Source: a virus. Taken from it: a DNA stretch of 59,494 nt. The position numbers were made by a program, and so were the translations under genes. Numbering within the stretch: position 1 is the first letter of the stretch; each line of letters opens with the position of its first letter. The notes beneath the pieces are model-generated. The model did not search any database, had not been told where the DNA came from, and worked only from the letters and a program-made list of their open reading frames with translations. Shown piece by piece: positions 32,866 through 43,480 of this stretch. Where the stretch lies: IMG/VR virus record IMGVR_UViG_3300017708_000345, positions 1-59,494 of that record; one strand, given 5' to 3'.

Positions 32866-33888
32866 TTAATTATCCAAGCACTCATCGTCTTCTGCATCAG
32901 AGAAGTAAATGTTAGATCGGATTGGATCAACAATATCTGGGCATTCAATCGGGGAATCTATCAGAATGTCTTTTGCCTTCAGTTTCGAGATGGCTCGGCA
33001 AATCATATTCTCATCAATTTCTTCATCTACGTTAACATCAAAATAATACTGAACACACGTTGGGTCTAGCTCCGGGGCCTGCCCATTGACACGCCCTGCC
33101 ATCTCTTCTGCTTCTTCACGATCTATCAATAGATTATTTTTAACCATTTCGACTGGCTTAATGAAAGATAGCTGTTTTAACACTTGCTCATTTAGTGGGC
33201 CAATCTCATCTGTTATTTCAAAAACCTCAATATCAAAGTTCTTATAATCAAAAGGAGCATTGTTTTCATCAACTATTAACAATAGTTGTTCAGGCCCCAC
33301 TGCGATCTCTAAGCCATCCGCATAGATTGTTCCATTTGTTAGTTCTGGATCCACCTCGAAAGAAACCTTTGGGTTATTTGGATCAAAAGCAGTTATTTTG
33401 AATTCAACATCTGTTTTAATCTGCGGTATTTTTATGAGTTGATGGGAGCGTGACTTAATCTTTCCTGCTGGAGCAGTCCCCGATAGATTATTTTCCAAGT
33501 CGTTAATTTCACCTTCTAAAAATTGAATATTAAAAGCGGGTGTTTTTGATGAATCAAGAGTTGTTGTACCTAGGGGGTAGTTAAAAACATTCAACTTCTC
33601 ATAAGCTCCAATTAGCTCTTTCTCCGAAGCGTCATTAACATCATCAAATAAATATTCGTCTCTTCCCGTAAAGCCAACCTGTGTATGTAGTAGAGGAGTT
33701 TCTTCTTGGATTCTTGGTTCTGCTGAATTTTTTGCCTCTGCTACGCCACCGTAATTGGCATCATAAAGAATGTTTTCATCAAAGAAGGCGTAATAAGTGG
33801 GCTTCCACTCCCCTTTTGACAACAAATGGCGACCATACTGGGTTAGTTGAATATCTAAGATCTCTTCTTTTGGATCAAAAAACTTCAT
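32866..33888 (-). CDS. Virion structural protein sharing N-terminal domain with the 307-aa protein, 340 aa
   Basis: The N-terminus (MKFFDPKEEILDIQLTQYGR, then HLLSKGEWKPTYYAFFDENI and LYD) matches the 307-aa protein pattern: I-L-D-x-x-L-T-x-x-G-R-x-x-L-x-x-G, then an aromatic strand and D-E/D-x-I-x-Y-D. The remainder is acidic (pI clearly low), with a C-terminal half rich in Asp/Glu and ending DAEDDECLDN. It overlaps the 3197-aa gene by 4 nt (ATGA), so it is translated directly after it and may help assemble or attach that giant protein. Function is otherwise unknown. Confidence 0.7.
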   Translation of the reverse strand: MKFFDPKEEILDIQLTQYGRHLLSKGEWKPTYYAFFDENILYDANYGGVAEAKNSAEPRIQEETPLLHTQVGFTGRDEYLFDDVNDASEKELIGAYEKLNVFNYPLGTTTLDSSKTPAFNIQFLEGEINDLENNLSGTAPAGKIKSRSHQLIKIPQIKTDVEFKITAFDPNNPKVSFEVDPELTNGTIYADGLEIAVGPEQLLLIVDENNAPFDYKNFDIEVFEITDEIGPLNEQVLKQLSFIKPVEMVKNNLLIDREEAEEMAGRVNGQAPELDPTCVQYYFDVNVDEEIDENMICRAISKLKAKDILIDSPIECPDIVDPIRSNIYFSDAEDDECLDN

Positions 33889-36800
33889 CTATCTTCTCCA
33901 CTGTTAAGGGTAGGGAATGGATTAGTCAGGTTAGTGTCTACACCATCAGTATTTAATTGAGTATTATTTCCGGTTCTGCTAACTTCATTAGGGTCTATAT
34001 CAAGAGTCTGCCCAGATGCAGGGGTGCTAGGAACCTGTCCTGATGGAGTTCGTACATCAGCGTCTGGGTTCAATCTTTTTGACTCAATCGTCTCTGCTGG
34101 AACGACAGGTATAGATGCTGGTTCTTGCTTGAGGATTGTTGATCCTATTGTTACATCTGACTGAACCTGAGCCAACTCAACCAATGAGAAGTTATCATAA
34201 GGCCAGTTAAATGTGTAGAAAGGTGTTTCCTCAACGTCTCGCTGACCAATGGCTTTGAAGTAATCTCTCTTGGCTCTCTTCTTAACCTTGAACACCATCC
34301 ACTTAAGCTTCTCAGGTAATTCAATGTGGTGAGGCAACAATCCTTGGGTTATGGCGTCAATAGCTTCAGTTGTGTCTCCCAACAACTCGTTAACGAGCAG
34401 TGGATGCTCCACCGTTGCCAAGGCTGCTTCTGCCTGAACACCAATCTTCGGATTCAAGTTTTGCCAAATGTGTGAGAGATCGTCAGAATCAAGATCATGG
34501 AAGAACTCAAAGATATACATGGCAACTGGGTCAACACTTGGATTTGCAACAAAGTCCATCGCAGGTGGGAAAATATATTTACCCATAAGCTCTACTTGCC
34601 TTTTAACGCTTGGCCCTGCTACTGAGTTGAATAGTGCTGATCTTGGATCTAGTATATTGAAGAACTTTCTCTCGCCTTCTTCTTCGACGAAAGGAACGGC
34701 TACAATTGCTTCACTAATTCTCTTCTTGTTTCTCATTCTACCAACCTTAACAGGCTCTGTATCGAATCCGCAGATGTCTACAAGAGAAAGGGGCTTAGGC
34801 GTAGTATGTGTACTTCCGTCGTCTGTGCCAAGAAGGTCTTTGCCTGCTCCGTCAATTGGGATTCTATATCCTTGCAGAGAAGATCTAATGTTTTCCACCT
34901 CAGCACTTGTAAAGTCCGTGGCGGACCCTGTAGAGATTCTATTGCGGAAGTCGAACAAGCCAGATGGATCGTTAACAATGGAGCTTGATGGATGGTTTTC
35001 AAGCCAGTTAGATGGAATATCTGTTACTTGAATGTAAACACCTTCGTCATCCAGAGGCAATCTTCCGAACTGGTGCCACATGCCACGAGGAATAACAGAG
35101 TTGGCTCCTCCATTTGATATAGTCTCACTAGAAGCAACTTGAGTAATATCAGAATCAGTAAGGTAGTTGAAGTTCAGCATTGGAGTCTCGAACTTAGTTT
35201 GGATCTTCCATCTTCTACCTTGCTTCTCAAAAAGGTTTAAACTTGCATCGGCTTGCATCGCCCAAGCATTTGCCCATGGGCCAGCCATTGGACCATACTC
35301 AGAGGCTGTTTGGAAGTAACTACTTCCAGCATACGGGGAAAGGGCTTCTTGGTCAAAGCGCCATTTTCTAATGTAGGTTCCTTGAAGTCCAATTCTGGCA
35401 TCGTTGGAGCCCTCGTTCCCAAACACACTGTTTGGTCCGCCACCCGGATTATCACGGTCGCCCGTCTGGTCATCTGTTCCAATTCTTGCAATTGTGTGCA
35501 GATCGTTAAGCGTAGGAACGAATTCACCAGAAGCATTGAGAGCAGTTGTAGAAATGCTTGCACTTGGATAGAAAACAATATCAATCCAAGCTTCGCCGTC
35601 GTAATACGGTGGCGTGTGTGAGGCATAGACTGCGTTAACAGGCGAGAACTCACTGGAACCAGTGTTGTAGTACCCATCTAGACCGTCTGTTGCAGACCCA
35701 GAATGCACTGCTACGGGAGGACCAAAAGCAGAAGGTCGGCTGTACATGGTGAAGTTAGTATTCACTGTTCCTGATAAATTCTGAGGTATTGAATACTCGC
35801 CCCACGAACCTGTTGGCGGCTTGGCACCTGTTGTACTCCGGTACATTTTAATTCTCATACCATAAGGCTGGCCCGGAATCATTGGCTTCCACTGACCTGA
35901 GGGCTTAGAAACAAGCTTGGTGCATTCGCCCTTTCTCAAGAAGAAGTCAATTGATTCTGCCAAGAAGTTATGCATCATATTGTTGTATTTTCTGTTAACC
36001 AACTGCCCATCCCAAGAAGCAGTGGCAGAAAGTATTCCAAACTTAGAGGGCTCGTCATTAACTATATTTACACCTGCAAGGTATCTTTCTGGTTCTACAA
36101 GGGCTTCAAATGGAACACGATAGTCCCAACCATCAGCGTGCGATACTCCACTAGCTTCTGGGCGAATGACTCCGGCCCCAAGGCCAGTTTTAGATTGTTT
36201 TGTTGAGTTTGAATAAATTGCGAATGAAGCTGTTGTTGCATATCTCTCAGTAGCATTACTTTCCAAACCATACAAAGGAGCCACATCGTATGCCCCAGTC
36301 ATAATCGGATAGTCTACAGCAAGCCCTGACTTGATTGTGTTGAAAAGAATGCCGGGGGAGAAAAATGGCTTGTTAAAGATGTTTTGCTTGGCCTTCTCTG
36401 CATTTGCATTATCTAATGTGAAGTTCAAGTATTGTCCAACAGAGCCTGAGAATCTTTGAGCTAACAACCTAGTTCGCTCGGCAGGGTAAAATCCGTTGTA
36501 TGGAACAAACTTCTTAACAGCTTTGCACTTAAGCTTGATTGAGTTAGGGGCTGCGAAGTCTTCGTGGTCGTCACGAATAACTTCAAAATATTTCATGAAA
36601 TCTGAATTTGTAAAGACAGTGAAGAAACTATCGTCTTTACTGTTACCGGGAACAGAGGTTCCATCTTGGGCCAAAGAAACATTTCCAGTCGGTGTGCCGA
36701 CAATTCTTAGCATTCTTTCGTTTTCAACTAAGAAGTCATTATCTCTCATATCGTAAAAATCGAGATGATCAGAGATTCTAAATTCAGGAAGAACTGAATA

Positions 36801-39800
36801 TCCTTGGCCAAGTGCCTTGATGTCCGCAAAGAAGTCATCGTACCTGTCATAAAACGGCTTTCTTTCCTCTTTAATAAAATCAGGAGGGGCGGAACCAGAA
36901 AGATTACCTTCTGCATCTAGGCGTCGGTCGCCGCCGCCCTCATACTTGCCTGCAAGAGTTGGCGCATCCCAGAAAGCGGTGCCTCGGCCAACAGAAGCTG
37001 TCGGCAACAACCTACTGTCTAGAACACTAGAAGTAATTGGTATTTGATCTCTCATTTGCCAAGGCGGCGTGACAGAGCTGCTAAAAGGCATAATATGCTT
37101 TCTAGCGTACAGGATACCTTTTTGTTTGTTTAGATTTCCGTAATCTGGACCAAGAGGGTTGCTGTTAGGGTTTTGTCTTTGTGTGAAGTGAACGTACATG
37201 TTTTGTAGTTCGCCAGATTTGTGCCCGTCTTCATTGTTGCCCGGATTGTTTGGATAAGTTCCAGCACCGAAAAGACCTCCGTAAGCTTTAGGCTGTGCCT
37301 CGGTGGCGAAATCTTCAATAGCATCCAAAACCCAAATACTCTGTCCGGGGGTGACACCCATTGAGTTTCTTATTTTTTCGAAGAGCGCACTTTTAGCTCC
37401 ATTGGTTGTAAAGTCATCTACTGGGTATCCGAAACCTTTGTTATGACGATATAGAACATATCTGTTCTTGTTTCTTTCTAGTCGGTCATCGCGCCAGAAG
37501 TCATTATAGTAGTTAGTTCTACCTCGAACCTTATTTGTGCCCATGTTTTCATTTGAAGGGTAAACAACTTCTGAGTAAACAATCTTATTTACAGCAACAA
37601 CTGGGCTGGCCGGATCGTCTAAAGCACCCTCAAGATAAAGACCTTTAATCTGCTCATAAGCAGTGTCTTCAATATTTGAATTCAAGTTAATTGCATTTGC
37701 AAATTCTTCATTATCAAAAGTAGTTAATGAGTTTCCAAAAGTGGATTCAATAACAACAGTGCTTACCTTGTCTCGGCCTCTTCTAGTTTTGCCAGTTTTA
37801 ATCTGTAGTTCGTGAACAAGGGGTCTAAATCTTGTTGTCGCAACTGATTGAGAAATTTGTAGAGTTGCACCGTATCTTCCTCGGACCTGTGTTGTGCCCC
37901 CTACTACTGGGACGTTAATAGTATCGCCTCCATCGGGAGTATGACTATAGATATTATTATTGCGGTAAAATCTTCCTAGTGGGCCTTGGCCTACTCGAAT
38001 TTGCTTCCAAGTTGGGTAACCATAGGGGCCTTGACGATGTGAAATGATTTGATTTAATGCAATAGCCCTGAAAGATCCAATATCACTATATGTGCCTGTG
38101 ACCTGTGTACCGGGACTAAACAACTCAATGAATCCGCCGTGGAGAACAGTAGTCTTAGAACCAAGTTTTGAAATATCTGAGTGGTTGTAATATCTTAAGG
38201 TGCTAAGATTAAGATTAAAGCCAGTGGTTTGCTCGGCTGGATCAATCTTTTCAATAATATTAGAATTTAGGCCCGCAAAGTCTGTAGGAACAAAACTTCC
38301 ACTAGAGATGCCTGAAGCGTGTTCCCAATTTGGATTTTTAATAGAGGGAAGTCTTACCTCGCCATTAGTCTTGATAGCATTTGAACTGAAGATCGCGAAT
38401 GAACCTACATCACTGGCGCTTGCAAAGTTTATAGCTCCGACAAGGCCAGCAGACGTAGAGACATGCCCATCATAAGGGAAGTATCCGTAAATATTTGTAT
38501 TTGAAGAAATATAAGAAGCAGTAATCCAAGCGTATTGATAATCTGATCTTGGAATCATATGTTGGACGTAGTAGTTATCAAAAGTTGATGCAGTTAGGGC
38601 AACAGTCTGAGAAGAAGCACTCAATTCGAGCCTCTTGAGTGGGTTTCTGTTAACCTTGTGATAAGATGCGTCAACAGTGTAATCTAGAGCAGATACTGAA
38701 GAGCCTGATCTTATACCAAACTGTTCACTCCGCTCTGTAAGAAGAGTTTGCAAAGGCTGTCGAACAGTAAGGTTTCTGTAATTAAGGTTATTATAAGGTG
38801 AGAACTGAGCAGATGGAAGGTCTAAACCTGCACCACCTTGGTTGTCTCCAGATGTCTCAGGGCCACCGGGGGCAGAGAAGCGTTCGACAATAACATGCTT
38901 GTAAGCGTCTCTGGTTGGCTTTGTATAGTCAACCACACCAGTGATGGCTGTTGAGAGAATACTTGCTGAACCAAAGCCTTCTGCTTTAACAAACGCGCTA
39001 TTATTGAGACTGCGATCTGATGTTTGCACGAACTCGTATACTTCATTGTAGTTGCCCATTGCAACTGTGCCGTTTGAAGCTGTTGTGTGTTTAATATTTT
39101 TAATGCTTACAGGACGCTTAGCAATCTGATCACGGCGATATTGTGGACGGCTTGAGGTTTCTGTTTCAATACCAACACTTGCATCTGACTCGGGAATAAA
39201 GAATAGTGTTTGGGTGTTTTCCCTGAATAAACCATAAGCTTCGGGTCTTGTTGTGGCAGTATCAGAACCTCGATTTACATCAACGTGCCTATGGCGATGG
39301 CCACCAACATGTTTTTCAGTAAACGGCCCTTGCATTGGAATCTCGTAAGAATCTCCATAAGAGTCATTATGCCACCCTGCTAGTTCAGCATTATTTTTAA
39401 GAAGCGGGATACCATCAGTGTCCCTTGTATGACTAGCAGCTTCTTTCGAGTAACCATTTTCTGTCTGCGCCGAAGAACTAAATGGCACAAATGGCATAAC
39501 ATACTTTGAGCCTTCAATATTATCTGGAAGATTTGTTGTGCTGGTAGTGTTTTCAGATGGTGAAATAGCGACTCTTCTCTTTTCTTGTTTCAATACTGGT
39601 CGCAATTCTGGCGTAGCTATATCTGGCGTTCCACCAATAATTCTAGTTTTAAGGCCCTTAGAATTTCTAAGAATAGAGAATATGGCATCAGGCTTTTGTC
39701 CTCTTGGGTAGTTGTAACCACCCTTGATCTCTGGGGATATGCTTGGAGTAATGCGTACAGGCTGAGCAAATCGGCGTAGGGCGTAAGTTGAACCTTCGTA

Positions 39801-42800
39801 GTTGCCAGATGAGCCAACGAATGTTTCTGCTGAAGCAGAGTTGAAGCTAAGAATAATATCGTTTATTGATTGTCTCGCGCTGTCAATAGCCGCAGGAGTT
39901 GCAAAAGTGGCATTATCTCGCTTAGCTCGCTCTTTCCACCATTTTGCATTTGTGTCCTGACTATCATTAAGTGGAGCATGGCCAAACTCCCAGCTATAAG
40001 TCAACTCTTCAATTCTCTGTACACGAGCTTCTAGCTTAGCTTCATCGCCACCAAATCTCTGGTTGCCCTTGTAGTCAAGGAGAGGGTACTGATGTCGGTA
40101 CTTGGACCTACCAAGAATGTGGTCTTCAATCATAACTCGAATTTCGTCGCTAACATCGGCTGAAGCTGGAACAAGTTGTTGCAAGAAAATAGCAAGTGAT
40201 TGATCAATCCACTTGTAGAAGTCAATAAATTTATCAAGATCTGGGTTGTTATCGACCTTTTCAAAGAAAAGGTTGCGAAGCTTGTCAAGACCCTTGTAGT
40301 TATCTCTGTACTTGTGGACCATATCCCCGATAAGATTGTTGAAGTCAACAATTGTACCAAACATATCAACCATTTCTTGCGAAATGACACCATACATACT
40401 CTTTTCGAAAGCAAAGAACATTTGAGAAATAGCTGCGTCTCTTGGGAAGAATTCGTCGTCCCCTGTCATCACGTTGACAGAATCGGCAGTATTGACAACC
40501 TCTGGGAGTCTTGTCTTAGCTGTTGGAATAAATTCTTTATTGATTACTCCGGTAGAAGATACAGCATCGGGGAAGTAACCAACACCTGCGTACTGGTTAG
40601 CCAAGATGTGCGATACATCAGTTGCATTTGGGTATCTGTCTCTTAAGCTGACAGAGCCCGAAGAAGCATCATTAACAGCAAACTCGCCTGAGGCGTTAGA
40701 TGCAGTTACTTGTGAATAATCCCAGTTTAGGGCAAGTGACGCCGCCTCTGGAATATAAACATTGACTTCGCCTGTAGATGTGGTATTTGTTCCGAAAAGA
40801 ATATTTCTTGATGGATTCTTTGTTCCAATATTCTCTGGATCTCTAGCATGGGCTTCAATAACAGAATTATCTAGGTAGCCAAGGTAGTGTCGAAGCGAAG
40901 ACACTCTAACATCAGAGTTAGTTATCACTGAGCCACTAAAGTTAGTTCTGTCTGCTCCAACATAATATCTTCTTCTGCTGCTTAGGTAACCGTTGTGTAG
41001 CCCAGTCGTTGAAAGCTCGAAGCGGTTCTTGACTACACCATACTCCATATTTATGCCATACCACTCTAGAACTCCGTCACCGGTCACGCCAGAGCCAGTG
41101 ATCCCGTTTGAGTATGGCCAGAACTTGTCTTTTATCCTGACAGCAAAGTTCCACTTTTGATTATCATACACATTGCTATAAACATCCGAAGTTAGTGTAA
41201 AATTACCTGCTCGGTCTTTAAGAACAAAGAAAACGTCTTTTGATTCGTAGTTTGTTCTTACTGCGTAAAGCTGGAAGTTTCTATCTTGTGCAGTAGCAGC
41301 AGTGAAGTTAAAGTCAGAATGGCTTGACGCAGCCGCGTGGTGGCCAAAGATAGAAGAACTGAGAAAGTTAGTATCAAAATGCTGTTCATTTGATCTGTCA
41401 AACTTTCTTGGGAATATAACTTCAATCTCGGTAGTTGTTGCAAAGTTAGCATTTGTACCAGAGATATAAGTTACATCTGTTGTGTTGGCATTATTAAGTG
41501 AAGAACTTTGATAAACGATGCCGCCAAAACGGTCTGGAGAGTTAAAATCCACATAGTTCTTTCGTGTTGTGGTGTCATAGAAAGTGTCCTCAAATTTGAA
41601 TTCTGTGTTGTTGCCGTATGCATTGAATTTTACAATCTCGTCTCCAATGCCGTAACAACGGATGAGGTTTCTGAAAGCCTTTTCAGTTCCCTTGGACTTG
41701 TAGATATAGCTGAGGTTGTTGTAAATGTTTTGGTAAATTAAGTTCTTAACTTCATGAATGTCAATTGAGTAAGCTTCGTCTGATGACCTATTCCCAAAGT
41801 ATTCTAAAAGTGTAGCATCAACAAAAATCTCAGGAGCTGCTAGACCTTTTGATGTTAATAACCTTTGGGCAAATGGAAGAGGCTTGACACTTGCACTATC
41901 ATAAGTTGTATCCGTTAAGTTAGGAAGCCTTTCAACTTGAAGCTGCAAGGTATCAAAATAAGAACCCACAATCTGAGTTAATTTCTTGAGGTCTCCGTTG
42001 CCTTTCGTCTCATCCTCGTCAACCATCCAACTTGGAAGAGAGTCTTTGATACTTGCTTGGTTTTCGAAGTCATGGATACTTCCAGTAACTTCAAGCTCTG
42101 TTCTTAGAGTCTGAACGTCTGGGTGAAAATCATAAATAATAGGGTCTCGATACTCAACTGTGCCAGCAGTAACCGATGTTGCCTCATTTATAGCAGACCC
42201 GGTTGATCTAGCACCAGAAGCGTATCCTGTCCAAGTTCCGTTCGTAATGCGGCCAGAGTAATCCAAAACAGTTGAGTCAGTGGAAGAAACACCTGTAATC
42301 CCTTCATTGAACTTGTAATAAACGCCAAGTTCTGCGTTTGCAATTTCGTTGTTAGTTCCACCTCGGACCTGTGTCCAATAGTTCTCTTGAATCTGCTTTT
42401 CAGTTCTCAGAGACTTCCAGTATCTGAACTCATCTAATGATCCAGAAAGCTTTCCTGCACCTGCAACTGCGGAGGAACCACTTGGGCTTGTTATAAGAGC
42501 ACCAATGCGGGCTCGGAGCGCACCAGTAACTTCCTGTATATCTAGGGCACTTTCTAGAGAACTAACAGAAGTACCATCAACATAAACTTTAAGTGCGGAA
42601 GTGCCAGAGGTATTCTTAAAACTGATTGCGTAATGACGCCAAGCGCCATCGGCCAATGTACTGTCTGTCAACCCGGTGTCCAAGTTAACATTGGCAAACC
42701 CAGTTGTACCGGACATTATGTTTAATCTTAGCGGGGTAGAAGAAGCAGTTAAGAAAACCGTCAGTCTTCCGTAAGATACACTACCAGAATCTTCTCCGTT

Positions 42801-43478
42801 CCATAGATCAAAAAGAACCTCTTTTTCAGTAAGACTTGGAATAAACTCGTCTTTTTTCAGCCAAAACTCAACTGTCTGTCCTGTTGTCCAGTCAAACTTT
42901 AGATTTGATTCTCTTGAGCCTACTCTTCCTAGTGCAAGAGTTCCTTCAGTGTTGTAAATATCTGTGTCATAGTAGTTTGAGCCAGTAAACTTCTGATGTA
43001 GCTTACCTGTTGGCATTCCACCGGATGCAGTATTTGGACCACCTTTTAATTCAATATATTCTGGGTTTGACGATCTACCATAACCATCGGCTACACTTGA
43101 TTGTGCTCCCCAACCGTTGGCAGAAAAAATAGCATAACCAGTTGTTCTTGGGTATCTCGAATCAAAAACGTACTTGTCAATGTAGTTTGATTCGTTTTGG
43201 AAGCGAGTGATCTCTTCTTCTGAGCCATCATATGGATACTCTCTAATAATTCTTGAGATAGTATCTTCATAATACTGCTGTGCTGAGCCATAGCGGGCAA
43301 AGTTCTCTGGTTTTGAAAAATCTACCTGAGGTATAAAGCGATTGATTCGCTCGATCTGCTCTCGAACATTATCGGCAGATTCTAATTCAGGTGCATTTTT
43401 TACAACTTCTTCTTCAAGATTTGTGGAGACAAGAACCGCACTTGGCTTGTTTTTGTCAAAAAGCTTCTTAATGCTCAT
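33885..43478 (-). CDS. Giant virion protein with LamG/concanavalin-like domain, 3197 aa
   Basis: This single 9.6-kb gene fills about 16 percent of the window. The N-terminal 110 residues include FARYGSAQQYYEDTISRIIR and YPYDGSEEE, then YIDKYVFDSRYPRTTGYAIF. Residues about 185-365 form a LamG-type jelly roll: QTVEFWLKK, WRHYAISFKNTSGTSALKVY and LSGSLDEFRYW. Later regions are Asn/Tyr/Ser/Gly-rich beta structure. KHVGGHRHRHVDVNRGS near 1385-1400 is a metal-binding-like His cluster. The C-terminal 200 residues carry a Pro/Ser/Thr/Asn-rich tail. LamG domains often bind glycans, so a cell-binding tail fibre or baseplate appendage is plausible. There is no internal stop or frameshift. Confidence 0.8.
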   Translation of the reverse strand: MSIKKLFDKNKPSAVLVSTNLEEEVVKNAPELESADNVREQIERINRFIPQVDFSKPENFARYGSAQQYYEDTISRIIREYPYDGSEEEITRFQNESNYIDKYVFDSRYPRTTGYAIFSANGWGAQSSVADGYGRSSNPEYIELKGGPNTASGGMPTGKLHQKFTGSNYYDTDIYNTEGTLALGRVGSRESNLKFDWTTGQTVEFWLKKDEFIPSLTEKEVLFDLWNGEDSGSVSYGRLTVFLTASSTPLRLNIMSGTTGFANVNLDTGLTDSTLADGAWRHYAISFKNTSGTSALKVYVDGTSVSSLESALDIQEVTGALRARIGALITSPSGSSAVAGAGKLSGSLDEFRYWKSLRTEKQIQENYWTQVRGGTNNEIANAELGVYYKFNEGITGVSSTDSTVLDYSGRITNGTWTGYASGARSTGSAINEATSVTAGTVEYRDPIIYDFHPDVQTLRTELEVTGSIHDFENQASIKDSLPSWMVDEDETKGNGDLKKLTQIVGSYFDTLQLQVERLPNLTDTTYDSASVKPLPFAQRLLTSKGLAAPEIFVDATLLEYFGNRSSDEAYSIDIHEVKNLIYQNIYNNLSYIYKSKGTEKAFRNLIRCYGIGDEIVKFNAYGNNTEFKFEDTFYDTTTRKNYVDFNSPDRFGGIVYQSSSLNNANTTDVTYISGTNANFATTTEIEVIFPRKFDRSNEQHFDTNFLSSSIFGHHAAASSHSDFNFTAATAQDRNFQLYAVRTNYESKDVFFVLKDRAGNFTLTSDVYSNVYDNQKWNFAVRIKDKFWPYSNGITGSGVTGDGVLEWYGINMEYGVVKNRFELSTTGLHNGYLSSRRRYYVGADRTNFSGSVITNSDVRVSSLRHYLGYLDNSVIEAHARDPENIGTKNPSRNILFGTNTTSTGEVNVYIPEAASLALNWDYSQVTASNASGEFAVNDASSGSVSLRDRYPNATDVSHILANQYAGVGYFPDAVSSTGVINKEFIPTAKTRLPEVVNTADSVNVMTGDDEFFPRDAAISQMFFAFEKSMYGVISQEMVDMFGTIVDFNNLIGDMVHKYRDNYKGLDKLRNLFFEKVDNNPDLDKFIDFYKWIDQSLAIFLQQLVPASADVSDEIRVMIEDHILGRSKYRHQYPLLDYKGNQRFGGDEAKLEARVQRIEELTYSWEFGHAPLNDSQDTNAKWWKERAKRDNATFATPAAIDSARQSINDIILSFNSASAETFVGSSGNYEGSTYALRRFAQPVRITPSISPEIKGGYNYPRGQKPDAIFSILRNSKGLKTRIIGGTPDIATPELRPVLKQEKRRVAISPSENTTSTTNLPDNIEGSKYVMPFVPFSSSAQTENGYSKEAASHTRDTDGIPLLKNNAELAGWHNDSYGDSYEIPMQGPFTEKHVGGHRHRHVDVNRGSDTATTRPEAYGLFRENTQTLFFIPESDASVGIETETSSRPQYRRDQIAKRPVSIKNIKHTTASNGTVAMGNYNEVYEFVQTSDRSLNNSAFVKAEGFGSASILSTAITGVVDYTKPTRDAYKHVIVERFSAPGGPETSGDNQGGAGLDLPSAQFSPYNNLNYRNLTVRQPLQTLLTERSEQFGIRSGSSVSALDYTVDASYHKVNRNPLKRLELSASSQTVALTASTFDNYYVQHMIPRSDYQYAWITASYISSNTNIYGYFPYDGHVSTSAGLVGAINFASASDVGSFAIFSSNAIKTNGEVRLPSIKNPNWEHASGISSGSFVPTDFAGLNSNIIEKIDPAEQTTGFNLNLSTLRYYNHSDISKLGSKTTVLHGGFIELFSPGTQVTGTYSDIGSFRAIALNQIISHRQGPYGYPTWKQIRVGQGPLGRFYRNNNIYSHTPDGGDTINVPVVGGTTQVRGRYGATLQISQSVATTRFRPLVHELQIKTGKTRRGRDKVSTVVIESTFGNSLTTFDNEEFANAINLNSNIEDTAYEQIKGLYLEGALDDPASPVVAVNKIVYSEVVYPSNENMGTNKVRGRTNYYNDFWRDDRLERNKNRYVLYRHNKGFGYPVDDFTTNGAKSALFEKIRNSMGVTPGQSIWVLDAIEDFATEAQPKAYGGLFGAGTYPNNPGNNEDGHKSGELQNMYVHFTQRQNPNSNPLGPDYGNLNKQKGILYARKHIMPFSSSVTPPWQMRDQIPITSSVLDSRLLPTASVGRGTAFWDAPTLAGKYEGGGDRRLDAEGNLSGSAPPDFIKEERKPFYDRYDDFFADIKALGQGYSVLPEFRISDHLDFYDMRDNDFLVENERMLRIVGTPTGNVSLAQDGTSVPGNSKDDSFFTVFTNSDFMKYFEVIRDDHEDFAAPNSIKLKCKAVKKFVPYNGFYPAERTRLLAQRFSGSVGQYLNFTLDNANAEKAKQNIFNKPFFSPGILFNTIKSGLAVDYPIMTGAYDVAPLYGLESNATERYATTASFAIYSNSTKQSKTGLGAGVIRPEASGVSHADGWDYRVPFEALVEPERYLAGVNIVNDEPSKFGILSATASWDGQLVNRKYNNMMHNFLAESIDFFLRKGECTKLVSKPSGQWKPMIPGQPYGMRIKMYRSTTGAKPPTGSWGEYSIPQNLSGTVNTNFTMYSRPSAFGPPVAVHSGSATDGLDGYYNTGSSEFSPVNAVYASHTPPYYDGEAWIDIVFYPSASISTTALNASGEFVPTLNDLHTIARIGTDDQTGDRDNPGGGPNSVFGNEGSNDARIGLQGTYIRKWRFDQEALSPYAGSSYFQTASEYGPMAGPWANAWAMQADASLNLFEKQGRRWKIQTKFETPMLNFNYLTDSDITQVASSETISNGGANSVIPRGMWHQFGRLPLDDEGVYIQVTDIPSNWLENHPSSSIVNDPSGLFDFRNRISTGSATDFTSAEVENIRSSLQGYRIPIDGAGKDLLGTDDGSTHTTPKPLSLVDICGFDTEPVKVGRMRNKKRISEAIVAVPFVEEEGERKFFNILDPRSALFNSVAGPSVKRQVELMGKYIFPPAMDFVANPSVDPVAMYIFEFFHDLDSDDLSHIWQNLNPKIGVQAEAALATVEHPLLVNELLGDTTEAIDAITQGLLPHHIELPEKLKWMVFKVKKRAKRDYFKAIGQRDVEETPFYTFNWPYDNFSLVELAQVQSDVTIGSTILKQEPASIPVVPAETIESKRLNPDADVRTPSGQVPSTPASGQTLDIDPNEVSRTGNNTQLNTDGVDTNLTNPFPTLNSGEDR

Positions 43479-43480
43479 TA

